A stretch of 64,000 bases of DNA from CALKAL01 sp051846895 (GTDB lineage: Bacteria > Bacillota > Bacilli > Bacillales > Alkalibacillaceae). Shown one piece after another: positions 35,937 through 43,880 of the stretch. Where the stretch lies: positions 220,012 to 284,011 of the forward strand of contig JBPYCQ010000002.1 in NCBI GenBank assembly GCA_051846895.1, in the 5' to 3' direction. A program made the position numbers and the translations under genes. A model generated the notes under the pieces. The model ran no database searches. It was not told the DNA's origin and was given only the letters and a program-made list of their open reading frames with translations. Numbering within the stretch: the stretch's first letter is position 1; the number at the start of each line of letters is the position of its first letter.

Positions 35937-36971
35937 ATGAAAAATAAAAATCTTTATAATATAGCAGTTGTAGGTGTAACGGGAGCAGTAGGTCAAAAAA
36001 TAATTGAGATGTTACAATTAATTGAATTTCCAATCAAGCAATTAATTCCGATGGCTTCGAAACGTTCGGCGGGTCAAAAAATAATGTTTAACGGTCAAGA
36101 AGTAGAAATTATTGAAGCTCAACCAGAAGCTTTTGAAAATGTTGATATTGCCATATTTTCAGCAGGTGGATCTATTTCCAAATTACTAGCACATGAAGCC
36201 GTTAAACATGGTGCTGTTGTAGTTGATAATACGAGTGCATTTAGAATGGATGAAAATGTACCGTTAGTTGTTCCTGAAGTGAACGGAGAAGATATAAAAA
36301 ATCATAACGGGATTATTGCGAATCCTAATTGTTCAACCATTCAAATGGTTGTTACTTTAGAACCGATTCGAAAAAAATATGGTTTAAAAAGAGTGATTGT
36401 TTCTACGTATCAGTCTGTTTCTGGCTCCGGTAATCAAGCGATTGAAGAACTCATAGATCAATCGAGGTCCATGTTGAATAATGAAGAAGTAAAGGCAAAT
36501 ATATTACCAGTAAAGTCTGAAGAAAAACATTACCCTATCGCTTTTAACGCATTACCTCAAATCGATGTGTTTGAAGATAATCATTACACTTTTGAAGAGA
36601 TGAAAATGATTAATGAGACGAAAAAAATTATGCATAGACCGGACCTACAAGTCGCAGCAACTTGTGTGCGTCTTCCATTTTTTTATTCGCATGCGGAAAG
36701 TGTGTATGTTGAGATTGAAGATGATCAAGTTTCAATTGAAGATATGCAACAATTATTAAAGGAAGCTCCTGGTATTGTTGTTGAGGATGACATAACTAAT
36801 CAAATTTATCCAACACCTTTATCAGCAGAAGGAAAAACTGATGTGTTTGTCGGAAGAATAAGAAAAGATTTAGATATTCCAAACGGATTTCATCTATGGA
36901 TTGTATCAGATAATCTTTTAAAAGGCGCGGCGTGGAATTCGGTACAAATTGCTAAAGCCCTAATTCAATAA
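35937..36971 (+). CDS. asd: Aspartate-semialdehyde dehydrogenase
   Basis: 344 residues. The NADP-binding loop VVGVTGAVGQK is at about residues 11-21, and catalytic Cys132 lies in NPNCSTIQM. It makes aspartate semialdehyde for threonine, methionine, lysine and diaminopimelate. It heads asd-dapG-dapA, which together supply the substrate that DpaAB uses in sporulation. AAAGGATTG precedes the ATG. Confidence 0.98.
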   Translation: MKNKNLYNIAVVGVTGAVGQKIIEMLQLIEFPIKQLIPMASKRSAGQKIMFNGQEVEIIEAQPEAFENVDIAIFSAGGSISKLLAHEAVKHGAVVVDNTSAFRMDENVPLVVPEVNGEDIKNHNGIIANPNCSTIQMVVTLEPIRKKYGLKRVIVSTYQSVSGSGNQAIEELIDQSRSMLNNEEVKANILPVKSEEKHYPIAFNALPQIDVFEDNHYTFEEMKMINETKKIMHRPDLQVAATCVRLPFFYSHAESVYVEIEDDQVSIEDMQQLLKEAPGIVVEDDITNQIYPTPLSAEGKTDVFVGRIRKDLDIPNGFHLWIVSDNLLKGAAWNSVQIAKALIQ

Positions 36972-36994
36972 TATTCCTATCTTAGAGGTGAACT

Positions 36995-38212
36995 ATGGAA
37001 GTTTTAGTACAAAAATTTGGTGGTACTTCAGTTCGGAATACCGAATCAAGAAAATACGCCATTAAGCATATTAAAGAAGCGGTAAATGATGGCTTCCGAG
37101 TGGTAGTCGTTGTTTCAGCGATGGGCCGTCAAGGAGAGCCATATGCAACGGATACCTTACTTAATCTCGTCAATTATCCTAAAACTAATTTATCGAATCG
37201 TGAATTAGATTTGCTCATGTCATGTGGTGAAGTTATATCATCTATCGTAATGGTTAATGAATTAATTGATCAAGGTTTGAAATCCGCAGCACTTACTGGT
37301 TCACAAGCAGGTATTTTAACTACAAGTGACTTTACAAATGCACGAATTAATAAAGTAAATACGAAGCTAATGAATGATTATTTTAAGCAGTATGATGTTT
37401 TGGTCGTAGCTGGTTTCCAAGGAGAAGATGAAAATGGTAATATTACAACACTTGGTAGAGGAGGTTCGGACACTTCTGCAGTTGCCCTAGGTGCCGCATT
37501 AAATGCCAAGTATGTTGACATTTTTACAGATGTTGATGGAATAAAAACTGCAGACCCTGTCATCGTTGAAGACGCTAGAACGTTAAAAGTGATGACATAT
37601 AATGAAATAGTTCATTTAGCATATCAAGGATCAAAAGTTATCCATCCTAGAGCTGTAGAAATTGCTATGCAAGAAAAGATCCCTATTAGAGTAAGATCAA
37701 CGTATTCAAATGATGAAGGGACACTTGTTACTTCAAAAATTGATAGTAAGATAGACATCGCGATTCAAGATCGACTCGTCACGGGAATCGCGCATGTTGC
37801 TGGATTAACTCAAATAAAAGTAAAAGCAAAAGATAATCCGATTCATGTTCATGATTTAGTATTTAAACATTTAGCTGAAGCGGGCATCTCAATAGACTTC
37901 TTTAATATTTTTACTGAAGGAATTACGTTTACAGTTCCTAATTCAAAATTAGAAGAAGCAAGAATAATTATAAATGAACTAAATTATGAATTAGAATATG
38001 TTGAAAACTGTGCCAAAGTATCAACAGTTGGGGCAGGCATACAAGGGGTGCCTGGTGTCGCTTCAAAAATTGTTTCCGCCTTAGCAAAAAACAATATTCA
38101 AATACTCCAATCTTCTGATAGTCATACGACAATTTGGGTATTAATTAAGGAAGAGGATTTAAAATTGGCTGTTAATGCGTTACACGACGCATTTATTAAA
38201 AATGGGGTTTGA
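36995..38212 (+). CDS. dapG: Aspartate kinase I (DapG type)
   Basis: 405 residues. The kinase domain begins with VQKFGGTSV; GRGGSDTSAVAL and FTDVDGI follow. Two ACT domains lie at about 265-400. The length and location between asd and dapA identify the diaminopimelate-sensitive DapG isoenzyme rather than LysC. It catalyses the first step of the aspartate pathway. It is preceded by GAGGTGAAC. Confidence 0.97.
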   Translation: MEVLVQKFGGTSVRNTESRKYAIKHIKEAVNDGFRVVVVVSAMGRQGEPYATDTLLNLVNYPKTNLSNRELDLLMSCGEVISSIVMVNELIDQGLKSAALTGSQAGILTTSDFTNARINKVNTKLMNDYFKQYDVLVVAGFQGEDENGNITTLGRGGSDTSAVALGAALNAKYVDIFTDVDGIKTADPVIVEDARTLKVMTYNEIVHLAYQGSKVIHPRAVEIAMQEKIPIRVRSTYSNDEGTLVTSKIDSKIDIAIQDRLVTGIAHVAGLTQIKVKAKDNPIHVHDLVFKHLAEAGISIDFFNIFTEGITFTVPNSKLEEARIIINELNYELEYVENCAKVSTVGAGIQGVPGVASKIVSALAKNNIQILQSSDSHTTIWVLIKEEDLKLAVNALHDAFIKNGV

Positions 38213-38226
38213 AAGGGGATTGAACG

Positions 38227-39093
38227 GTGAATTTCGGAAAAGTTTTAACGGCAATGGTTACACCATTTAATGAAGAAGACAATTTAGATTTAGATCGTAC
38301 ATCAAAGTTAATCGAATATTTACTTGCAAATGGAACTGATGGGCTAGTGGTAGGTGGAACAACAGGTGAATCACCGACTTTGTCAACTGATGAAAAACTA
38401 ACACTTTATAAGCATGTAGTTGACACTGTGGATGGCCGCGCGAAGGTTATTGCTGGCACTGGAAGTAATAGTACACAGGCAACAATTGAACTGACGAAAA
38501 AGGTTTCTGAAATTGGTGTTGACGGGATTTTGTTAGTTGCACCATATTACAATAAACCAAATCAACAAGGACTTTATGAACATTTTAAAGCAATTGCTGA
38601 ATCAACTAGCTTGCCGATTATGCTATATAATATTCCGGGTCGGTCTGTTGTTAATATGTCGGTTGAAACAACTGTCGCACTCTCAAAAATTCCTAATATC
38701 GTTTCGATTAAAGATGCTAGTGGCGATTTAGATATGATAAGTGAGATTATTGAAAAGACTGGGGACGACTTTACTTTATATAGTGGAGATGATGGGCTAA
38801 CTCTACCAGCCTTAGCAATAGGTGCCGTAGGAGTGGTCTCAGTCGCTTCGCATGTAATTGGTAATGAGATGCAGCAAATGATTAAAGCGTATAAAGCGGG
38901 AGAAGTGTCGCGTGCAGCTTCTCTCCATCGACAACTGCTTCCAAAGATGAGTGCATGTTTCATGGCGCCGTCTCCAGCACCAGTTAAAGCGGCCCTGAAT
39001 TTATTAGGCGTACCAGTTGGTTCCGTACGACTACCACTCGTTCCATTAACCGATGAAGAAGAAAAAAATCTAATAAAAGAATTAAATTTATAA
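38227..39093 (+). CDS. dapA: 4-hydroxy-tetrahydrodipicolinate synthase
   Basis: 288 residues, TIM barrel. GGTTGESPTLS binds pyruvate, PYYNKPNQQGL follows, and Lys162 (VSIKDASGDL) is the Schiff-base residue. It condenses pyruvate with aspartate semialdehyde. The start is GTG 38227 after AAAGGGG. It is followed by a strong terminator. The RNase J2 gene that follows dapA in B. subtilis is not here. Confidence 0.98.
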   Translation: MNFGKVLTAMVTPFNEEDNLDLDRTSKLIEYLLANGTDGLVVGGTTGESPTLSTDEKLTLYKHVVDTVDGRAKVIAGTGSNSTQATIELTKKVSEIGVDGILLVAPYYNKPNQQGLYEHFKAIAESTSLPIMLYNIPGRSVVNMSVETTVALSKIPNIVSIKDASGDLDMISEIIEKTGDDFTLYSGDDGLTLPALAIGAVGVVSVASHVIGNEMQQMIKAYKAGEVSRAASLHRQLLPKMSACFMAPSPAPVKAALNLLGVPVGSVRLPLVPLTDEEEKNLIKELNL

Positions 39094-39104
39094 TAAATGA
39101 TAAC

Positions 39105-39150
39105 AGGCTACCCAAAAGTATTTGTGACTTTTAGGTAGCCTTTATTCTTT
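39105..39150 (+). terminator. Intrinsic terminator after dapA
   Basis: A 15-base stem with one mismatch (AGGCTACCCAAAAGT with ACTTTTAGGTAGCCT) and a 7-base loop, then a T-rich tail. It closes the asd-dapG-dapA unit. Confidence 0.85.
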
Positions 39151-39205
39151 TGTATGAACGGAAATAATTTGTAAACACTAACATACAAAAGGAAGGTGTT
39201 TACAA

Positions 39206-39931
39206 ATGAACAATGAAGAAAAACAAGATGATCAAAACAAAAATGAAGATGTCACGAGCTCAATAGTTGAGAAAATTAAACAGCTAGGACAAACCAATGT
39301 TCCTGCAGCACCAGAATCTAACATTCATGTTCTTCCGATCATTGGACAAGTAGAAGGTCATCTACAACTTCCTCCTAAAAATAAGACGACGAAATATGAG
39401 CATATTATTCCTCAAATTATAGCGATTGAACAAAATCCTAAAATTGAAGGAGTAGTCTTAATATTAAATACAGTTGGCGGAGATGTAGAGGCAGGACTAG
39501 CTATATCGGAGATGATTGCTTCAATTTCAAAACCTACTGTATCAATTGTTCTTGGGGGAGGGCATAGTATAGGTGTCCCTATAGCAGTGAGTGCAGATTA
39601 TAGCTTTATAACACCAACCGCTACGATGACAATTCATCCGATAAGATTAACCGGATTAGTTATTGGTGTTCCTCAAACGTTTGAATACTTAGATAAAATG
39701 CAAGATCGAGTTATTAATTTTGTAACAAAACATTCTAATATTACTGCTGATAAATTTAAAGAATTAATGTTTGCCAGAGGGAATTTAACACGAGATATTG
39801 GTACAAATGTAGTCGGTGAGGATGCGGTTAAATACGGATTAATCGATGGTATTGGAGGCGTTCATGAATCGATTACAAAACTTCAGTCCCTAATTGAACA
39901 AAATAGAGATGGGGGGCAATTTATCCAATGA
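39206..39931 (+). CDS. tepA: TepA, ClpP-like serine protease
   Basis: 241 residues of the ClpP/crotonase fold. The likely nucleophile Ser121 is in GGGHSIGVP and His144 in MTIHPIR. The N-terminus is a charged 30-residue extension. In B. subtilis TepA (YlfB) was linked to protein export and forespore processes. The start is ATG 39206 with AAGGAAGGTG upstream. It overlaps ylzJ by 4 bases. Confidence 0.94.
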   Translation: MNNEEKQDDQNKNEDVTSSIVEKIKQLGQTNVPAAPESNIHVLPIIGQVEGHLQLPPKNKTTKYEHIIPQIIAIEQNPKIEGVVLILNTVGGDVEAGLAISEMIASISKPTVSIVLGGGHSIGVPIAVSADYSFITPTATMTIHPIRLTGLVIGVPQTFEYLDKMQDRVINFVTKHSNITADKFKELMFARGNLTRDIGTNVVGEDAVKYGLIDGIGGVHESITKLQSLIEQNRDGGQFIQ

Positions 39932-40137
39932 TATTATATACACCCTTACATGAACAAGAGATTTTTTATGAAGAAGAGGAGGACGACAATTTTTATTGGG
40001 TTAATGTCGATCATGCAACATTAAAATTAAAACGAGACGCGGAAACGAATGGGTTTGAGATTGTTCATATGTGTTCGACAAATCCTTCTGACTATTTAAA
40101 TAACAAATTACGACCAGGAACGATATTTTACTTATAA
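39928..40137 (+). CDS. ylzJ: YlzJ-like small protein
   Basis: 69 residues: MILYTPLHEQEIFYEE at the start and RPGTIFYL at the end match the YlzJ family, which always follows tepA. Translation overlaps tepA (ATGA). Function unknown. Confidence 0.9.
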   Translation: MILYTPLHEQEIFYEEEEDDNFYWVNVDHATLKLKRDAETNGFEIVHMCSTNPSDYLNNKLRPGTIFYL

Positions 40138-40161
40138 TGATGGTCCCAACATTAGCCAATT

Positions 40162-40171
40162 GTGATATAAT
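40162..40171 (+). promoter_or_regulatory. Extended -10 promoter before spoIIIE
   Basis: TGATATAAT: an ideal TATAAT (40166-40171) preceded by TGn. No -35 of quality is seen, as is tolerated with an extended -10. The start would be about 40178, immediately before a terminator-like hairpin. Confidence 0.55.
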
Positions 40172-40185
40172 AAAGACGCATAAAT

Positions 40186-40219
40186 AAAGCAGCCGAAAAA
40201 TGGCTGCTTCCTTATTTTT
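40186..40219 (+). terminator. Terminator-like hairpin just before spoIIIE
   Basis: AAGCAGCC (40187-40194) pairs with GGCTGCTT (40202-40209), followed by CCTTATTTTT. It ends only 13 bases before the spoIIIE ATG and touches its ribosome binding site. Confidence 0.75.
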
Positions 40220-40231
40220 GGGGTGATAAAT

Positions 40232-42469
40232 ATGGCGAAGCGTAAAAAGAAACAGACAAGAAAGAAAAAGAGATCACTTTTGCAATTTGAATTAGTGGGC
40301 TTATTATTAATTTTAATTGCTATATTTTCAAGTGGAATTAGTACGATAAGTGATGGATTTATTCCTCATTTGTTTGTTACGTTACTACAGTGGGGGTTTG
40401 GTTTTTGGTATATTGCTGTCAGCACGTTCTTATTTGGTTTAGGAATTTATTTAATGATAAAAAGAAAGTGGCCAACTTTTAGATCAGCGAGATGGTACGG
40501 GTTTTACCTATTAACAATATCAATATTATTATTCACCCATGTTCAAACATATGAACCAATCGTTAATGCAACGTCTGGTCAGTCTATTTTCGGGTTAACA
40601 TGGGATTATTTCGATCAATATTTAGAAGGAAATATTGCTTATTCTTACATAGGTTCGGGTATGTTTGGAGCTTTGTTATTTGCGATGAGCTTCTATTTAC
40701 TATCAGCTGCAGGCGCAAAGGTTTTAGCTGTTTTTGGTTTTTTAATAGGATTAATTTTAATAACTGAGCGATCAATTGCAGAAGATATTAGAAAGATAAC
40801 CACAAAAGTTAAAGCAGTTATTGAAACAATTAAAGAGAGAAAAATAGAAAAAAAGGCATCTGAAAACAATGAAGTTATTGAGCCAACCATTGATATTGAA
40901 ATTAATGAGGAAAATAATGAAGAAATTATTCAACCAACTAATGAGGAGTTTCCAATAGATCAAACTTTCGAAACGAAGCAATGGCAAGAAGCAATTAATG
41001 AAGAAGATGATGATTTAGGCGAAATACCAATAGGTGAAGCAGAAAATGAAGATTATAATTTACCGCCTCTTCATTTGTTGGACAATCCTAAAATTCAGTC
41101 TCAGCATAATGAAAAAGCGAAAATTCAATCATCGGTTAAGAAGCTTGAACGTACGTTTGAGAGCTTTGGTGTTAAAGCAAAGGTCATAAAAGTACATGTT
41201 GGCCCAGCAGTAACGAAGTATGAGGTCTACCCTGATATCGGAGTTAAGGTAAGTAAAATAGTTAACTTACATGATGATTTAGCATTAGCACTAGCCGCAA
41301 AAGATATTAGAATTGAAGCACCAATTCCAGGTAAGTCAGCAATTGGTATTGAGGTGCCGAACTCCGAAGTGGCGCAAGTGTCTCTAAGAGAAGTGATGCA
41401 AAATTATACGAGTCATCCATCTAAACTTCTATTTGGTTTAGGGAGAGATATCTCTGGAGAAGCGGTCACTGCTGAGTTGAATAAAATGCCGCACTTATTA
41501 ATAGCTGGGGCAACAGGTAGTGGTAAAAGTGTCTGTGTAAATGGCATAATTACAAGTATTTTAATGCGTGCCAAGCCACATGAAGTAAAAATGATGATGA
41601 TTGATCCGAAAAAAGTAGAATTAAATGTTTATAACGGTATTCCTCATTTGTTAGCACCCGTTGTAACTGATCCAAAGAAGGCATCACAAGCGTTGAAAAA
41701 AATTGTGTCTGAAATGGAAAGAAGATATGATTTATTTTCTGACACTGGCACTAGAAACATTGAAGGCTATAATGATCATGTTACAAAAGTTAATGAGCAA
41801 AAAGGTGAAAATCATCCACATTTACCATATGTCGTCGTATTAATCGATGAATTAGCCGACTTAATGATGGTCGCATCAAGTGCAGTTGAGGACTCCATTA
41901 CTAGACTCGCACAAATGGCACGCGCTGCAGGGATTCATTTAATCATTGCAACTCAACGTCCGTCAGTTGATGTTATCACAGGTGTGATCAAAGCAAATAT
42001 TCCATCAAGAATTGCATTTAGTGTATCCTCATCAACTGATTCACGGACTATTTTAGATGGAGGTGGTGCAGAAAAACTGTTAGGAAAAGGCGATATGTTG
42101 TTTTTACCTGTTGGTGCATCGAAGCCGACAAGAATACAAGGAGCCTTTCTGTCTGACGATGAAGTGGAACGGATTGTAAGTTATTGTGTTGAACAACAAA
42201 AAGCTCAATATCAAGAAGAGATGATTCCAGAAGAGAATAATGAAACTTTAGCTGAAGTGGACGATGATTTATATGAGGATGCAGTACAGTTAGTCATTGA
42301 CATGCAAAGTGCCAGTGTCTCAATGTTACAACGTCGATTCCGTGTTGGTTATACAAGAGCGGCTCGGTTAATTGATGCTATGGAGGAACGAGGCATTGTC
42401 GGTCCGTATGAAGGGAGTAAACCGAGAAAGGTACTAATTTCTAAACAGGAAGAAGAACAAACGTCATAA
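40232..42469 (+). CDS. spoIIIE: SpoIIIE DNA translocase (FtsK family)
   Basis: 745 residues from ATG 40232, 5 bases after GGGGTGA. A basic N-terminus is followed by four membrane helices (about 20-180), an acidic linker (about 200-285), the motor with Walker A AGATGSGKS (about 425-433) and Walker B VLIDELADLM, and a winged-helix gamma domain at the end that reads DNA polarity. It pumps the chromosome into the forespore. Position next to tepA-ylzJ identifies SpoIIIE rather than the paralogue SftA. Confidence 0.96.
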   Translation: MAKRKKKQTRKKKRSLLQFELVGLLLILIAIFSSGISTISDGFIPHLFVTLLQWGFGFWYIAVSTFLFGLGIYLMIKRKWPTFRSARWYGFYLLTISILLFTHVQTYEPIVNATSGQSIFGLTWDYFDQYLEGNIAYSYIGSGMFGALLFAMSFYLLSAAGAKVLAVFGFLIGLILITERSIAEDIRKITTKVKAVIETIKERKIEKKASENNEVIEPTIDIEINEENNEEIIQPTNEEFPIDQTFETKQWQEAINEEDDDLGEIPIGEAENEDYNLPPLHLLDNPKIQSQHNEKAKIQSSVKKLERTFESFGVKAKVIKVHVGPAVTKYEVYPDIGVKVSKIVNLHDDLALALAAKDIRIEAPIPGKSAIGIEVPNSEVAQVSLREVMQNYTSHPSKLLFGLGRDISGEAVTAELNKMPHLLIAGATGSGKSVCVNGIITSILMRAKPHEVKMMMIDPKKVELNVYNGIPHLLAPVVTDPKKASQALKKIVSEMERRYDLFSDTGTRNIEGYNDHVTKVNEQKGENHPHLPYVVVLIDELADLMMVASSAVEDSITRLAQMARAAGIHLIIATQRPSVDVITGVIKANIPSRIAFSVSSSTDSRTILDGGGAEKLLGKGDMLFLPVGASKPTRIQGAFLSDDEVERIVSYCVEQQKAQYQEEMIPEENNETLAEVDDDLYEDAVQLVIDMQSASVSMLQRRFRVGYTRAARLIDAMEERGIVGPYEGSKPRKVLISKQEEEQTS

Positions 42470-42515
42470 AGTTTTCCAATTTAAATTATATTTTTATTTA
42501 TTTTCTAAGGCATTA

Positions 42516-42553
42516 GTGATATATTAAGTTTGGTAATAGACTTGCTCTATTAC
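42516..42553 (+). promoter_or_regulatory. Promoter and operator-like hairpin of the nucleoside importer
   Basis: An extended -10 TGATATATT (TATATT at 42520-42525) is followed by the perfect inverted repeat GTAATAGA (42533-42540), loop CTTGC, TCTATTAC (42546-42553). The repeat would lie at the transcription start, where a repressor could act. The -35 (TTTATT) is poor. Confidence 0.5.
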
Positions 42554-42586
42554 GACAAAAAAACACAAAAGTGGGGGCGTAATAAA

Positions 42587-43744
42587 ATGAAGAGTAAAAA
42601 GCTTTTATTTTTACTAACGTTAGTCCTATCGTTTGCATTATTTTTAGCTGCTTGTGGCACGTCTGATGATGACGATGCAAAGCAAGGTGATGATAAGGAT
42701 AAGACGAACGAACAGGATCAAGAAAACAAAGAGGATGACAACAAAGATAAAGAAGCGGCAGATTTTTCAGTAGGTATGGTTACTGATGTTGGTGGAGTTG
42801 ATGACAAATCATTTAACCAATCAGCATGGGAAGGTCTAGTAGCGTTTGGAGAAGAAAATGGTCTATCTGAAGGACAAGGGTATGATTATGCTCAATCTTC
42901 ACAGGATTCAGACTATGAACCAAACTTAACTCGTCTTACTATGCAAGGATATAACCTTGTTTATGGTATCGGTTTCTTATTAACTGATGCAATTGAACAA
43001 GTTGCAGAGCGTAACCCTGATACGATGTACGGTTTAGTAGATGCTGTTGCAGAAGGCGATAACATTGTTAACATTACGTTTAAAGAACATCAAGGATCAT
43101 TCCTAGTCGGTGTTGCTGCAGCACTTAAATCAGAATCAGGAAAAGTAGGATTTGTTGGTGGTGTTGATAGCCCACTAATTAACAAATTCGAGGTTGGTTT
43201 TGTTGCAGGTGTTAAATCAGTCGATCCATCAATTGAAGTAGACGTTCGTTATGCAGACAGCTTTGAAGATGCTTCTAAAGGTCGTCAAATCGCTTCTAGT
43301 ATGTATCAAAGTGGTATTGACGTCATTTATCATGCTGCTGGTGGAGCAGGTAATGGTGTATTTAACGAAGCAAAAGATATTAAAAACAGTAATCCAGACG
43401 CTTATGTTTGGGTCATTGGTGTAGACCGTAACCAACATGATGAAGGTGCAGTTTCTGTTGGTGGAGAAGATTATAACGTAACACTAACTTCAATGGTTAA
43501 ACGTGTTGACGTAGCTGTTCAAGATATTTCTACACGCGCGATGAACGGCGAATTCCCTGGTGGAGAAGTAGTTGAATACGGTTTATCTGATGGTGGTATT
43601 AGTGTAGCTGATACAAACAAGGAAGCTTATACAGAAGATATCAAAAAAGCTGTTGAAGATTGGCAACAAAAAATCCTAGACGGTGAAGTTGATATTCCAT
43701 CAACACATGATGAATTAGATAAATTCTTAGAAGGTTTAAAATAA
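42587..43744 (+). CDS. BMP/PnrA-family nucleoside-binding lipoprotein
   Basis: 385 residues from ATG 42587. The signal peptide ends in the lipobox LAAC with lipid-anchored Cys23. A very acidic linker rich in Asp, Glu and Lys (about 26-60) tethers the BMP domain (FSVGMVTDVGGVDDKSFNQSAW is its start, about residues 62-83). It captures nucleosides outside the cell for the ABC importer that follows. It resembles B. subtilis NupN (YufN). Terminators follow directly, which would keep the binding protein in excess. Confidence 0.94.
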   Translation: MKSKKLLFLLTLVLSFALFLAACGTSDDDDAKQGDDKDKTNEQDQENKEDDNKDKEAADFSVGMVTDVGGVDDKSFNQSAWEGLVAFGEENGLSEGQGYDYAQSSQDSDYEPNLTRLTMQGYNLVYGIGFLLTDAIEQVAERNPDTMYGLVDAVAEGDNIVNITFKEHQGSFLVGVAAALKSESGKVGFVGGVDSPLINKFEVGFVAGVKSVDPSIEVDVRYADSFEDASKGRQIASSMYQSGIDVIYHAAGGAGNGVFNEAKDIKNSNPDAYVWVIGVDRNQHDEGAVSVGGEDYNVTLTSMVKRVDVAVQDISTRAMNGEFPGGEVVEYGLSDGGISVADTNKEAYTEDIKKAVEDWQQKILDGEVDIPSTHDELDKFLEGLK

Positions 43745-43751
43745 TTACCTG

Positions 43752-43784
43752 AAAAGGCTAGAACCTAATTCTAGCCTTTTCTTT
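43752..43784 (+). terminator. Terminator after the binding-protein gene
   Basis: A 12-bp perfect stem (AAAAGGCTAGAA, loop CCTAA, TTCTAGCCTTTT) followed by CTTT. Confidence 0.85.
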
Positions 43785-43798
43785 AAAAAAAAGATCCT

Positions 43799-43840
43799 CA
43801 AGTGAAGCGTATACGGTACGTTTCACTTGGCGATTTTTTC
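43799..43840 (+). terminator. Second, tandem terminator in the nup cluster
   Basis: CAAGTGAAGCGTA (43799-43811) pairs with TACGTTTCACTTG (43817-43829) with one G-U pair, followed by GCGATTTTTTC. Confidence 0.8.
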
Positions 43841-43843
43841 GCG

Positions 43844-43852
43844 TGTTATAAA
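43844..43852 (+). promoter_or_regulatory. Possible promoter for the ABC ATPase gene
   Basis: Extended -10 TGTTATAAA after the second terminator, 28 bases before the TTG start. No good -35. Confidence 0.4.
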
Positions 43853-43880
43853 GTCTTTTATTTTGTTAGGAGTGGGGACA

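Noticed and set aside
38537..38731. Plus-strand frame inside dapA
   Set aside because: Out-of-frame shadow within a well-conserved enzyme gene.
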